Positions 1 to 5,535 of a DNA stretch of 6,007 nucleotides are shown piece by piece. A program made the translations under genes and the position numbers. Location: NCBI GenBank assembly GCA_035577685.1, contig DATLVC010000125.1, positions 1 through 6,007 on the forward strand, read 5' to 3'. Position 1 is the first letter of the stretch. Each line of letters opens with the position of its first letter. The stretch comes from CAIYRG01 sp035577685. Its GTDB lineage: Bacteria > Pseudomonadota > Alphaproteobacteria > Micropepsales > Micropepsaceae. Below the pieces are notes generated by a model. It ran no database searches and had not been told where the DNA came from. It saw only the letters and a program-made list of their open reading frames with translations.

Positions 1-46
1 AATCGGGAGACCAATTTTCCGGCTTTTTTCGTGGCGACGTGCGCTG

Positions 47-1201
47 TCAGTTCTTCACCAAAAACCGCTGCACGCGTTTGCCGGTATCGACTTCGCCCGT
101 GTAGACGTTGCCTTTGGAATCGGTAGCAACCATGTGCACCCAATGCAGGCCGCCGCCGCTATGGCCGGCGAAACCGAAATGACCGACCGTCTTGCCGTCG
201 CTACGGTTCACGATCCAGATCACATTGTTCATGATGTCGGACACATAGAGGTATTTCTGGTCGGGCGAGAGCGCCATGCCGCCGGTTGACCCGCGATCCA
301 GCGTTTCCGGCGCGACGGTGAACTCGCGCACGAATCTGCCGGCCTTGGTATAGACCTGAATGCGATCCGCTACCCGGTCGGCGGCGTAGACGAAGCCGTC
401 CCGCGATACCGTTAGCGTGATGTGCCCCAGGAATTCCTTGGCTGGCGGCCCCTTCGGATCGTATTTCGCCACCGGCTCGAATTTGATCTCGGACAACGGT
501 TTGCCATAGGCGCCCCAACCGCGCTTGAATTTCATCGTATCCATGTCGAACACGAGCACGCGCCCGCGCAGATAGGAATCGGTGACGAAGAGTTCGCGCG
601 CATCCTCGTCGAACTCCCCGCCCTCGATGCGGCCGACAATCATCGGCGTGTCGGCGGGATAAGCGCCCGGCTTGGGCTGCGTCGCATCGGGCGTACGCTC
701 GATGGCGCCGAGCAGCTTTCCGTCCTTGGTGTATTTGCGCATGGTGTCGGAGCCGACCCAGATATTCCCAGCCTTGTCGGCAATAATCAGGTGACCATCG
801 ACCTTGTCCGCCTGATTCCAGTGGTGCAGCAGATTGCCCTGCATGTCGAAGGCGAGAATGCCTTCCGGCTTCAGGCAGCATAAAGCGGTCGGCGGGTTGA
901 GAGAGGCGTAGTTCTCGGTCTTCTCAGGCACATGGAAGATCGGATCGATGTCGTAATCGCCGGGACGGTTCAGCACCCAGATGACGTCATCCTTATCGAC
1001 CGAAAGCCCGGTGATGCCTTCGAAGGTCCATTTGTTGGGCAGCGGCAGTTTCGGCCAGCTTCCGTCATAGGTGAAACTCGGCACGCCGCCTTCGGCCGAC
1101 TTCGCCGCCTCGCCCAGCATCGTGAGCCCGCCACCGACAACGGCAATCAGCGCCAACGATGTTGCCCACCGCTTCGCCATCCTTATGCGTGAATCAAGCA
1201 T
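47..1201 (-). CDS. Exported NHL-like beta-propeller protein
   Basis: The 384-residue product has an N-terminal export signal: basic n-region at residues 5-11, hydrophobic core about 14-30, probable cleavage after KSA near residue 36. The rest is built of repeated short strands of NHL/six-bladed propeller type, for example GITGLSVDKDDVIWVLN (62-78), IIADKAGNIWVGS (139-151), LTVSRDGFVYAADRVADR (263-280), MALSPDQKYLYVSD (309-322) and HMVATDSKGNVYTGEVD (356-372). Families with this layout include relatives of peptidyl-alpha-hydroxyglycine alpha-amidating lyase, but I see no residue set that proves that reaction, so enzyme or binding function stays open. A Cys-Cys pair lies at 108-109. The ATG at 1201 is chosen because GGGAGGG sits just upstream and the signal peptide begins there. 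A longer reading to 1300 would add a 33-residue leader ahead of the signal. The gene downstream lies beyond the window. Family assignment is confident, substrate unknown. Confidence 0.85.
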   Translation of the reverse strand: MLDSRIRMAKRWATSLALIAVVGGGLTMLGEAAKSAEGGVPSFTYDGSWPKLPLPNKWTFEGITGLSVDKDDVIWVLNRPGDYDIDPIFHVPEKTENYASLNPPTALCCLKPEGILAFDMQGNLLHHWNQADKVDGHLIIADKAGNIWVGSDTMRKYTKDGKLLGAIERTPDATQPKPGAYPADTPMIVGRIEGGEFDEDARELFVTDSYLRGRVLVFDMDTMKFKRGWGAYGKPLSEIKFEPVAKYDPKGPPAKEFLGHITLTVSRDGFVYAADRVADRIQVYTKAGRFVREFTVAPETLDRGSTGGMALSPDQKYLYVSDIMNNVIWIVNRSDGKTVGHFGFAGHSGGGLHWVHMVATDSKGNVYTGEVDTGKRVQRFLVKN

Positions 1202-1306
1202 GGTTCCCTCCCTTGCCCGCGAACCGCGAGCTTGGTCCCAGTGTGCAATTCGCAGGAACGCTCGGCAAGGGGAGTTCCCGCCGGTCTGGTTGCGCCGCAC
1301 GCAGAA

Positions 1307-1331
1307 GTCATGCGCAAGCGTTGCGCATGAC
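1307..1331. repeat. Perfect 11-bp inverted repeat, 3-nt spacer
   Basis: GTCATGCGCAA (1307-1317) and TTGCGCATGAC (1321-1331) are exact reverse complements separated by GCG. The element lies in the 167-bp gap between the end of the small exported-protein gene and the start of the beta-propeller gene, centred 118 bp upstream of the latter. No T-run follows on either strand, so it does not look like an intrinsic terminator. Its size and symmetry fit a dimeric repressor or activator operator for the propeller gene, or an mRNA 3' hairpin of the small gene. The regulator is unknown. Confidence 0.6.
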
Positions 1332-1368
1332 GCGCGGCAAGGTTTTCCAATCTACGACGCGTCAGACG

Positions 1369-1674
1369 TCAGCGGACCGGCGCCGTGGCAGCGGTTTTCT
1401 TGGGTGCGGCGTTCGTGGCCTGCGCTTGGGCCGCCGGTTCGGCAATTGCGATCATCTTTCCGGTCGCGGGATCGACCATCGCAATGATGTTTCCATCGCT
1501 GTCGCGCACCAGCATCGGCTGACGATCTGCGCGAACGTCGGCCGGCGTCGGATTCGGCGCGGACCCGATGTGCAAGTTGATGCCCCAATCGGGATTGGAA
1601 AACCAATTGGCGGAGCCCGGCGATACGAACATGGCGGAGAACAGAAGCACAGACAGAAGGAGCTTTGTCTTCAT
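1369..1674 (-). CDS. Small exported protein of unknown function
   Basis: This 101-residue protein opens with a clear Sec signal peptide (MKTKLLLSVLLFSAMFVSPGSA), with cleavage expected after residue 22 before NWF. The mature part of about 80 residues has no Cys and no domain I recognise. It contains a short imperfect internal duplication, IIAMVDP followed by MIAIAEP around a DPATGK turn, and ends in an Ala/Thr/Pro/Lys-rich disordered tail. The ATG at 1674 is preferred because GGAG (1681-1684) lies 6 nt upstream and the signal begins there. An in-frame ATG at 1686 would overlap that site. It is divergent from the Sel1/TonB-C gene and shares a 248-bp control region with it. Signal, ribosome site and frame make it credible as a real gene, but function cannot be given. 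Confidence 0.7.
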   Translation of the reverse strand: MKTKLLLSVLLFSAMFVSPGSANWFSNPDWGINLHIGSAPNPTPADVRADRQPMLVRDSDGNIIAMVDPATGKMIAIAEPAAQAQATNAAPKKTAATAPVR

Positions 1675-1787
1675 CGTGCACTCCATCGATGGGGCCGAGC
1701 CTGCAGCCCCCGAACAACTTGCAGGATACCACAAAACGCCGCCAAGACGAACCGAAGCCGCCCTCGCACAGGCACGGATTCAAGCCT

Positions 1788-1801
1788 CCGACATTTGTCG
1801 G
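1788..1801. repeat. Short palindrome in divergent intergenic region
   Basis: CCGACA and TGTCGG are exact reverse complements with a TT spacer. The element lies 114 bp upstream of the small exported-protein gene and 122 bp upstream of the Sel1/TonB-C gene, so it could be an operator for either. It is short enough to occur by chance in GC-rich DNA. No regulator can be named. Confidence 0.3.
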
Positions 1802-1859
1802 CATTCGTGAGAAACGTTCGAACCGCTTGGAAAATAACGGCGTTTTTTTACGCGGCGGG

Positions 1860-1893
1860 TCCGGTCCGCTCCGGCGGCCGGAAATGATATATT
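1860..1893 (+). promoter_or_regulatory. GC-rich hairpin and possible -10 before Sel1 gene
   Basis: TCCGG (1860-1864) and CCGC (1866-1869) pair with GCGG (1874-1877) and CCGGA (1878-1882) around a TCCG loop, giving a nine-pair stem with one bulged T. Directly after it is the only AT-rich patch, containing TATATT (1888-1893), a reasonable -10 box 29 nt before the ATG at 1923. No good -35 matches at normal spacing, since the expected position falls in the hairpin. Such a promoter would be activator-dependent or use an alternative sigma factor. The -10 call is tentative. Confidence 0.3.
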
Positions 1894-1922
1894 TTCGGCC
1901 TCTCACGGAGGGAGGATAGATC

Positions 1923-2807
1923 ATGCTCCGGCGCCTTCATCGTGAATTGCTGTTGAGTGCGTTGCTCACGCTTGGGGCCGGCCCCTGCGCGATTGCCGGT
2001 CCGATGGAAGATGGGCAGGCGGCCTATGACAGCGAGGATTACGCGGCCGCCCGGCGTCTTTGGCAGCCCTTGGCGGAACAGGGCATCGCCCGCGCGCAGA
2101 ACAATCTCGGCGTGCTCTACGAAAACGGCAAAGGCGTTCCGCAGAACATCACCGAAGCGCTGAAATGGTACCGGTTGGCTGCCGGACAGGGCTATGCCGG
2201 GGCTGAGAACAATCTCGGCTTGATATACGCGTTGGGAAAAGCGGTCCCGCGTGATCCTATCCGCGCCTATATGTGGCTCGATCTCGCGGCGGCCTCTCTC
2301 TCCGGCGATCTCGGCAAAACCGTGATGGAAAGCCGTGACGTCGTTGCGAGCTCCATGACTCCCCAGCAAATCGCGGGCGCGGCCGAGATGGCGCGCAAAT
2401 GCCGGGCTGCGGATTATAAGGATTGCGAGAGCATCGGCGATGCAGAGGCACTGGCATCATTGACGCGGCCAAAGCCGCAAGATGGCGCGCAGGCCACTTT
2501 CGACCTCTCCTCACCGCCGCCGGGCTCGACGTTCGCAATTGCCACGACATCCCATGCCGTGACCCCCAGCGATTATCCCTCGCAATCGATCCGTCTGCAC
2601 GAGAACGGCGATGTAACGGTCACCTATGTCGTCAACGAAATGGGTTCCGTGGCCAGCTGTTCGGTCTTGGTCTCGAGCGGCTTCATGCGCCTCGACGAGT
2701 CGGCCTGCGCGATGGTGAAGAAACGCTGGAAATACAAGCCGGCGACGGAAGACGGCAAGCCGGTCTCCATCCAATACATCTCCAAGGTTTCATTCCCGCC
2801 GAGATGA
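1923..2807 (+). CDS. Periplasmic Sel1-repeat/TonB C-terminal domain protein
   Basis: The 294-residue precursor has a signal peptide (residues 1-25, cleavage after CAIA). Residues about 30-125 are alpha-helical Sel1/TPR-like repeats with the typical pattern of RAQNNLGVLYENGKGVPQN and AGAENNLGLIYALGKAVPRD, followed by AYMWLDLAAA. After a helical linker with two Cys (160, 168) and a Pro-rich stretch (183-201), residues about 215-294 match a TonB C-terminal domain: GDVTVTYVVNEMGSV, a SSG-x3-LD turn at 251-258, and W269/Y271 with KPA and GKPVS. Sel1 repeats are protein-interaction scaffolds, and stand-alone TonB-C domains occur in periplasmic proteins that do not energise transport. There is no membrane anchor besides the signal, so it is probably a soluble periplasmic adaptor. 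A very strong ribosome site (GGAGGGAGGA, 1907-1916) supports the start and good expression. It converges on the membrane-protein gene with 45 bp between stop codons. The partner is unknown. Confidence 0.9.
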   Translation: MLRRLHRELLLSALLTLGAGPCAIAGPMEDGQAAYDSEDYAAARRLWQPLAEQGIARAQNNLGVLYENGKGVPQNITEALKWYRLAAGQGYAGAENNLGLIYALGKAVPRDPIRAYMWLDLAAASLSGDLGKTVMESRDVVASSMTPQQIAGAAEMARKCRAADYKDCESIGDAEALASLTRPKPQDGAQATFDLSSPPPGSTFAIATTSHAVTPSDYPSQSIRLHENGDVTVTYVVNEMGSVASCSVLVSSGFMRLDESACAMVKKRWKYKPATEDGKPVSIQYISKVSFPPR

Positions 2808-2852
2808 TTGGCTAGAGGGCCGGCCCGCTGTCGCGCGCACCGATCACATCAT

Positions 2853-3356
2853 TCAATAGGCGATCCGATCGGCATGGATGATGAAACCGATCGCAATCCC
2901 GCCGAGCGTAAGCGCCAGCGGAATCATGATCACTTGCAGCAGCGCCTCCCCGCTATTCACCGGCCCGTAGAGCGTATCCACACTCCCGCCCAGGAAATCG
3001 CGCAGTCCGGAACGGACGGCTTCTTTGCGCGGGACCGCGCGGCTCATGACGAACGGCACACCAAAGAACATGACGGCGTAAGCGCCACTGATGTCGACCA
3101 TGAAGGTGGCATTGGCGCTGGCATGAAAGGTCACGAAGAAAACGGCCATGAAAGGCGCCCAGCAGAGAAGCGCGATGCCGTACACGCCAGGATGCATGTC
3201 GGCATAGACGGTGGGCGCTGAGGCGGCGATTTGCTTTCCGCGCGTCTGCAGTTGCGGATAGACGAATGCTTCGCGTTTCATCTCGCGCAAAGCATGCCGA
3301 GCCGCAATTGCCGCCGAAGCGGCTTCCGGTTCACGTCTCAATTGCGTGGTTTGCAT
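2853..3356 (-). CDS. Three-helix inner-membrane protein, unknown function
   Basis: The 167-residue product has a charged cytoplasmic-type N-terminus (1-55, rich in Arg/Glu/Ala, likely helical), then hydrophobic spans at about 57-77 (VYGIALLCWAPFMAVFFVTF), 84-104 and 138-160, and a short polar end. I do not recognise a named family, and no heme- or metal-binding motif is obvious. H55, H78 and H161 lie near membrane boundaries. The start at 3356 is chosen because AGGAG (3365-3369) is 8 nt upstream. The ATG at 3362 would be only 2 nt away. The first 26 nt overlap the 3' end of the haemoglobin gene, so the two genes are almost certainly co-transcribed and translationally coupled. The operators upstream of the globin would place this protein under NsrR-type control. 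A role in NO or respiratory stress is inferred from context only. Confidence 0.8.
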   Translation of the reverse strand: MQTTQLRREPEAASAAIAARHALREMKREAFVYPQLQTRGKQIAASAPTVYADMHPGVYGIALLCWAPFMAVFFVTFHASANATFMVDISGAYAVMFFGVPFVMSRAVPRKEAVRSGLRDFLGGSVDTLYGPVNSGEALLQVIMIPLALTLGGIAIGFIIHADRIAY

Positions 3357-3777
3357 AGTCATTGCTCCTGTTCTGGGTGTGGGATTCTGAATCCAAAGCG
3401 GTGGGCCGTTTCGGTCGGTAAAACAGCGCCAACTGCAGGCTGCGCCCGATATTTTCCGCCCGCGCGATGATCGCCGCGGCGACATCGGGAGCGAAAACTT
3501 CGGCGGCCGTTTCACGAAAGAGCGCGAGCCAGCGTTCGAAATGCGCCGGCGTCAGCGTCTTCTGTCTCAAATGCGCGACCGTCGGATTGCCCTTGTAGCG
3601 GCCGGTCGTGAGCATCACCGACGACCAGAAGTCAGTCAGCTTTTCGAGATGGGCGTCCCAATCCCCGACGGCATGATTGAAAATGGGGCCGATCTCGGGA
3701 TCCCGCCGTGCTTTGGCATAAAAGCGGTGGACCAGTTCCTTGAGAGCGGATTCTGAGATGGCGGGTGCGTTGGACAT
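3331..3777 (-). CDS. Group III truncated haemoglobin
   Basis: The 148-residue protein aligns well with the TrHb group III family, to which Campylobacter jejuni Ctb belongs. Visible key residues are Tyr20 in VHRFYAKARRDPEIGPIF (B10 position), His43 in DAHLEKLTDFW (E7 position), Trp51, proximal heme ligand His69 in NPTVAHLRQ (F8), and Trp83 in FERWLALF (G8). B10 Tyr, E7 His and G8 Trp form the polar distal pocket described for this group. The family binds O2 and NO in the cytoplasm and is linked with nitrosative stress defence, so heme binding is confident and NO chemistry is likely. The globin fold ends near residue 122 (LALFYRP). The remaining 26 or so residues are a polar tail (S, N, T, H) whose DNA also holds the ribosome site and start of the next gene. 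The start at 3777 has a weak AAAGAG site. The gene is divergent from the NsrR-like gene. Confidence 0.93.
   Translation of the reverse strand: MSNAPAISESALKELVHRFYAKARRDPEIGPIFNHAVGDWDAHLEKLTDFWSSVMLTTGRYKGNPTVAHLRQKTLTPAHFERWLALFRETAAEVFAPDVAAAIIARAENIGRSLQLALFYRPKRPTALDSESHTQNRSNDYANHAIET
3365..3369 (-). promoter_or_regulatory. Ribosome site inside globin gene for membrane protein
   Basis: On the minus strand AGGAG is followed by CA, ATG (3362-3360), ACT and ATG (3356-3354). The 8-nt spacing to the second ATG is normal while 2 nt to the first is too short, so translation is placed at 3356. The site lies within the globin tail codons, which implies coupling of the two cistrons. Confidence 0.6.
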
Positions 3778-3786
3778 GGCTCTTTA

Positions 3787-3809
3787 AAGACGTATTTGAA
3801 ATGCATCTT
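3787..3809. promoter_or_regulatory. NsrR-type operator, globin-proximal
   Basis: AAGACGTATTT, a central G, then AAATGCATCTT form an 11-1-11 palindrome in which 9 of 11 positions pair. The right half equals the reverse complement of AAGATGCATTT, the established NsrR half-site. It lies 10 bp upstream of the globin start codon, where binding would block the promoter or early elongation. A possible minus-strand globin promoter overlaps it: TTGCAT (3833-3828), 17 nt, TAAGAT (3810-3805). Confidence 0.85.
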
Positions 3810-3833
3810 ATTGGGGGCTTGCAAAAGATGCAA
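3805..3833 (-). promoter_or_regulatory. Candidate globin promoter
   Basis: TTGCAT (-35, 3833-3828) and TAAGAT (-10, 3810-3805) are separated by 17 nt. Matches to the sigma-70 consensus are modest (3/6 and 4/6). Its -10 lies in the globin-proximal operator and its -35 in the distal one, which would give simple steric repression. Confidence 0.3.
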
Positions 3834-3847
3834 GAAAAATGCATCTT
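3825..3847. promoter_or_regulatory. NsrR-type operator, regulator-proximal
   Basis: AAGATGCAAGA, a central A, then AAATGCATCTT. The right half is a perfect NsrR half-site and the left half keeps the AAGATGCA core, with 8 of 11 positions pairing. Its centre (3836) is 38 bp from that of the first operator (3798). It ends 38 bp before the regulator's ATG, just ahead of a possible plus-strand -10 (TATCCT, 3849-3854), so it probably gives autoregulation and helps repress the globin promoter. Confidence 0.8.
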
Positions 3848-3885
3848 CTATCCTGCGACCCGCCGACGCATCTGAAAGCGCTCTC

Positions 3886-4353
3886 ATGAAGCTGACCCGC
3901 TACACCGATTACGCCCTGCGCGTTCTCATCTATTTGGGGCTGAAGCCCGACGCGCTCGGTTCGATCGGCGATATCGCCGAGCGTTACGACATCTCCGAGA
4001 ACCATCTGATGAAGGTGGTCCAGGAGCTTGGACGGGCGGGGTATCTCTCGACGCAACGTGGCCGCGGCGGCGGGATCAAACTCGGGCGTGCGCCGGATTC
4101 CATCCGCATCGGCGATGTGGTGCGCCTGACGGAAGAGGATTTCGACATTGCCGAATGCGGCGGGTGCGTGATCGGCGGCGCTTGCGGCCTGACGTCGGTG
4201 TTCGCGCGCGCGACCGCGGCGTTCCTGGCGGTTCTGGACCAATATACGCTGGCAGACCTCATCCAGTTCGGCGACGCGAACCGCGCGCTCAGCCGGCTCG
4301 GAATCGGGCCGCAAAAGCCCCGGCGCGCGTTACGCGCCGCTGCTGCCCAATAG
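3886..4353 (+). CDS. nsrR: Rrf2-family NO-sensing repressor, NsrR-like
   Basis: The 155-residue protein is an Rrf2-type winged-helix regulator. Residues 1-60 hold the DNA-binding domain (MKLTRYTDYALRVLIYLGLK, recognition helix near SENHLMKVVQELGRAGYL), the wing is RGRGGGIKLG (58-67), and IRIGDVVR (73-80) is the family signature before the cluster loop. Cys91, Cys94 and Cys100 in ECGGCVIGGACGL are the expected Fe-S ligands. Asp8 matches the position of the fourth ligand known in Streptomyces NsrR. NsrR proteins carry an Fe-S cluster that reacts with NO, which releases repression. Matching palindromes in the divergent region support NsrR over IscR or generic Rrf2. The ATG at 3886 is used because the family begins MxLTxxTDYxLR. 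A reading from 3796 would put the operators inside the coding region. The ribosome site is weak, as expected for a low-abundance repressor. The Cys spacing is unusually tight (see findings). Confidence 0.88.
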   Translation: MKLTRYTDYALRVLIYLGLKPDALGSIGDIAERYDISENHLMKVVQELGRAGYLSTQRGRGGGIKLGRAPDSIRIGDVVRLTEEDFDIAECGGCVIGGACGLTSVFARATAAFLAVLDQYTLADLIQFGDANRALSRLGIGPQKPRRALRAAAAQ

Positions 4354-4432
4354 CGCCGATCCTCTCCTCTCCAGCTTGACTCGCAGCAGCCAGTCTCCGA
4401 ACCTTGGCTGAGACGGGTCGCGAAATCGCGCC

Positions 4433-4440
4433 GGAGGAGG
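4433..4440 (+). promoter_or_regulatory. Strong ribosome site of amidohydrolase gene
   Basis: GGAGGAGG lies 6 nt before the ATG at 4447 and fixes this start, which also begins the Tat signal. The 93-bp gap after the regulator gene also holds a possible -35 (TTGACT, 4376-4381) without a convincing -10. Whether the operon has its own promoter or is read through from the regulator gene cannot be decided. Confidence 0.6.
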
Positions 4441-4446
4441 CAACCC

Positions 4447-5526
4447 ATGAGCAACACGATCACCAATCGCAGGAATTTCCTTATGGGTGCGGCGGCTGCC
4501 GCCGGCGCAGGATATCTCACAAGCGGCACACGCCTCTTCGCGGCGGACGCACCGCCGGCGGGGCGCAAGCAGGTGATGGTGGCGGGTAAGCGCGTGAAGG
4601 TCGTGGACATCCACGGGCATCTTGTCATTCCGAAATCGGAAGGCTTGCTGGCCGGCTCCAACGTCAAAGGCGATTATCCGAAGAACCAGATCATGGGGCC
4701 GGACCGCCTCGCCCGCATGGATGCCCGCGGCATCGACATGCAGGTGATCAGCATCAACCAATATTGGTGGTATCCGGCCGACCGCGATCTTGCCGGTAAG
4801 ATCGTGCGCACGCATGACGAAGGCGTCGCCGAATGGTGCAAGACGCATGCGGACCGGTTCGTGGGCTTAACCTCGCCGTCGCTGCAGCATCCCGATCTGG
4901 CGGCGCAGCAATTGGACTATGCGGTCAAGACGCTCGGCCTGAAGGGCGCTTCCATCGGCGGCAATGTGATGGGCGAAATGCCGTCATCCGAAAAATACGA
5001 TCCGTTCTGGAAGAAGGCCGAAGAACTTCAGGTGCCGATCTTCATGCACCCGACCAATGCCGATGGATTGGTGCAGGAAAAGATATTCGACGGCCGCGGC
5101 GACCTCGGCAACATCGTGGGCAACCCGTTCGAGACGAGTCTGTTCCTGACCAAGCTGATTTTCGATGGCGTGTTCGACCGCTTCCCGCGGCTGAAAGTCG
5201 TGGGTGCCCATGGCGGCGGCTATTTGCCGGCTTATTTCGGGCGCACGGAAGTCACCTGCGATGTCCGGCCGAACGCGAAATGCGCCAACAAGAAGCGGCC
5301 GAACGAATATCTGAAGACGAACATCATGGCCGACGCGATGCTGTTTTCGGATGAGGGGCTGCGCCATCAGGTGGCGGAGATGGGCGTCAGCCAGGTGGTC
5401 TATGGCTCCGACATGCCGTTCAACTGGCCTGACATGATCCCCATCATCGTCGACGCGAAATTCCTGAGCAACGAGGACAAGGAAGCGATCCTCGGCGGCA
5501 ATCTCGTCCGCATGCTGAAGATTTAG
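4447..5526 (+). CDS. Tat-exported amidohydrolase (family 2, metal-dependent)
   Basis: The 359-residue precursor starts with a twin-arginine signal: NRRNFLMG at 7-14, an Ala-rich hydrophobic stretch and probable cleavage near FAA (31-33). The mature protein is a TIM-barrel amidohydrolase of the Amidohydro_2 (PF04909) type, the group that includes ACMSD and gamma-resorcylate decarboxylases. Metal and catalytic positions can be seen: HxH at His56/His58 in VDIHGHL, His201 in IFMHP, His255 in VVGAHGGGYLP, and Asp322 in YGSDMPF. All expected ligands are present, so it should be an active hydrolase or decarboxylase that folds in the cytoplasm and is exported with its metal. The substrate is unknown and the family is too broad to guess. 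The length is normal for the family plus a leader. An M28-type peptidase gene follows after 9 nt, indicating an operon of exported hydrolases. Confidence 0.9.
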   Translation: MSNTITNRRNFLMGAAAAAGAGYLTSGTRLFAADAPPAGRKQVMVAGKRVKVVDIHGHLVIPKSEGLLAGSNVKGDYPKNQIMGPDRLARMDARGIDMQVISINQYWWYPADRDLAGKIVRTHDEGVAEWCKTHADRFVGLTSPSLQHPDLAAQQLDYAVKTLGLKGASIGGNVMGEMPSSEKYDPFWKKAEELQVPIFMHPTNADGLVQEKIFDGRGDLGNIVGNPFETSLFLTKLIFDGVFDRFPRLKVVGAHGGGYLPAYFGRTEVTCDVRPNAKCANKKRPNEYLKTNIMADAMLFSDEGLRHQVAEMGVSQVVYGSDMPFNWPDMIPIIVDAKFLSNEDKEAILGGNLVRMLKI

Positions 5527-5530
5527 AGGA
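5525..5530 (+). promoter_or_regulatory. Ribosome site fixing a GTG start
   Basis: AGAGGA overlaps the stop codon of the amidohydrolase gene and lies 5 nt before GTG at 5536. No ATG occurs at a suitable place in this frame, so this site decides the start of the following gene. Confidence 0.6.
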
Positions 5531-5535
5531 TTGCT

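Noticed and set aside
1202..1300. 33-residue N-terminal extension of the beta-propeller gene
   Set aside because: A good ribosome site directly precedes the ATG at 1201, and the signal peptide begins there. The extension is Arg-rich and would bury the signal.
1352..1924. 190-residue minus-strand frame across the small gene and intergenic region
   Set aside because: Low-complexity Arg/Ser-rich product with no signal or motif. It overlaps the better supported small exported protein and the divergent promoters.
2817..2826. GGGCCGGCCC palindrome between convergent genes as a terminator
   Set aside because: A 10-bp palindrome has no room for a loop, and no T-run follows on either strand.
3357..3515. 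Longer start of the membrane protein reaching into the globin core
   Set aside because: The added residues are in a shadow frame of the globin gene. The AGGAG spacing fits 3356.
3796..3885. Upstream ATG adding 30 Cys/Lys-rich residues to the NsrR-like protein
   Set aside because: Rrf2 proteins begin at the MxLTxxTDY motif, and the extra codons coincide with the two operators.
4321..4339. CGGCGCG/CGCGCCG inverted repeat at the end of the NsrR-like gene as a terminator
   Set aside because: It lies inside the coding region, has no T-run and can be explained by Arg/Ala codons.
4387..4410. CAGCCA/TGGCTG inverted repeat before the amidohydrolase gene
   Set aside because: Only six pairs with a 12-nt loop and no tail of T, so it is not convincing as an operator or terminator.
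3984..4667. Long minus-strand open frame opposite the regulator and amidohydrolase
   Set aside because: It spans two well-supported plus-strand genes and is Arg/Pro-rich with no domain, typical of antisense frames in GC-rich DNA.
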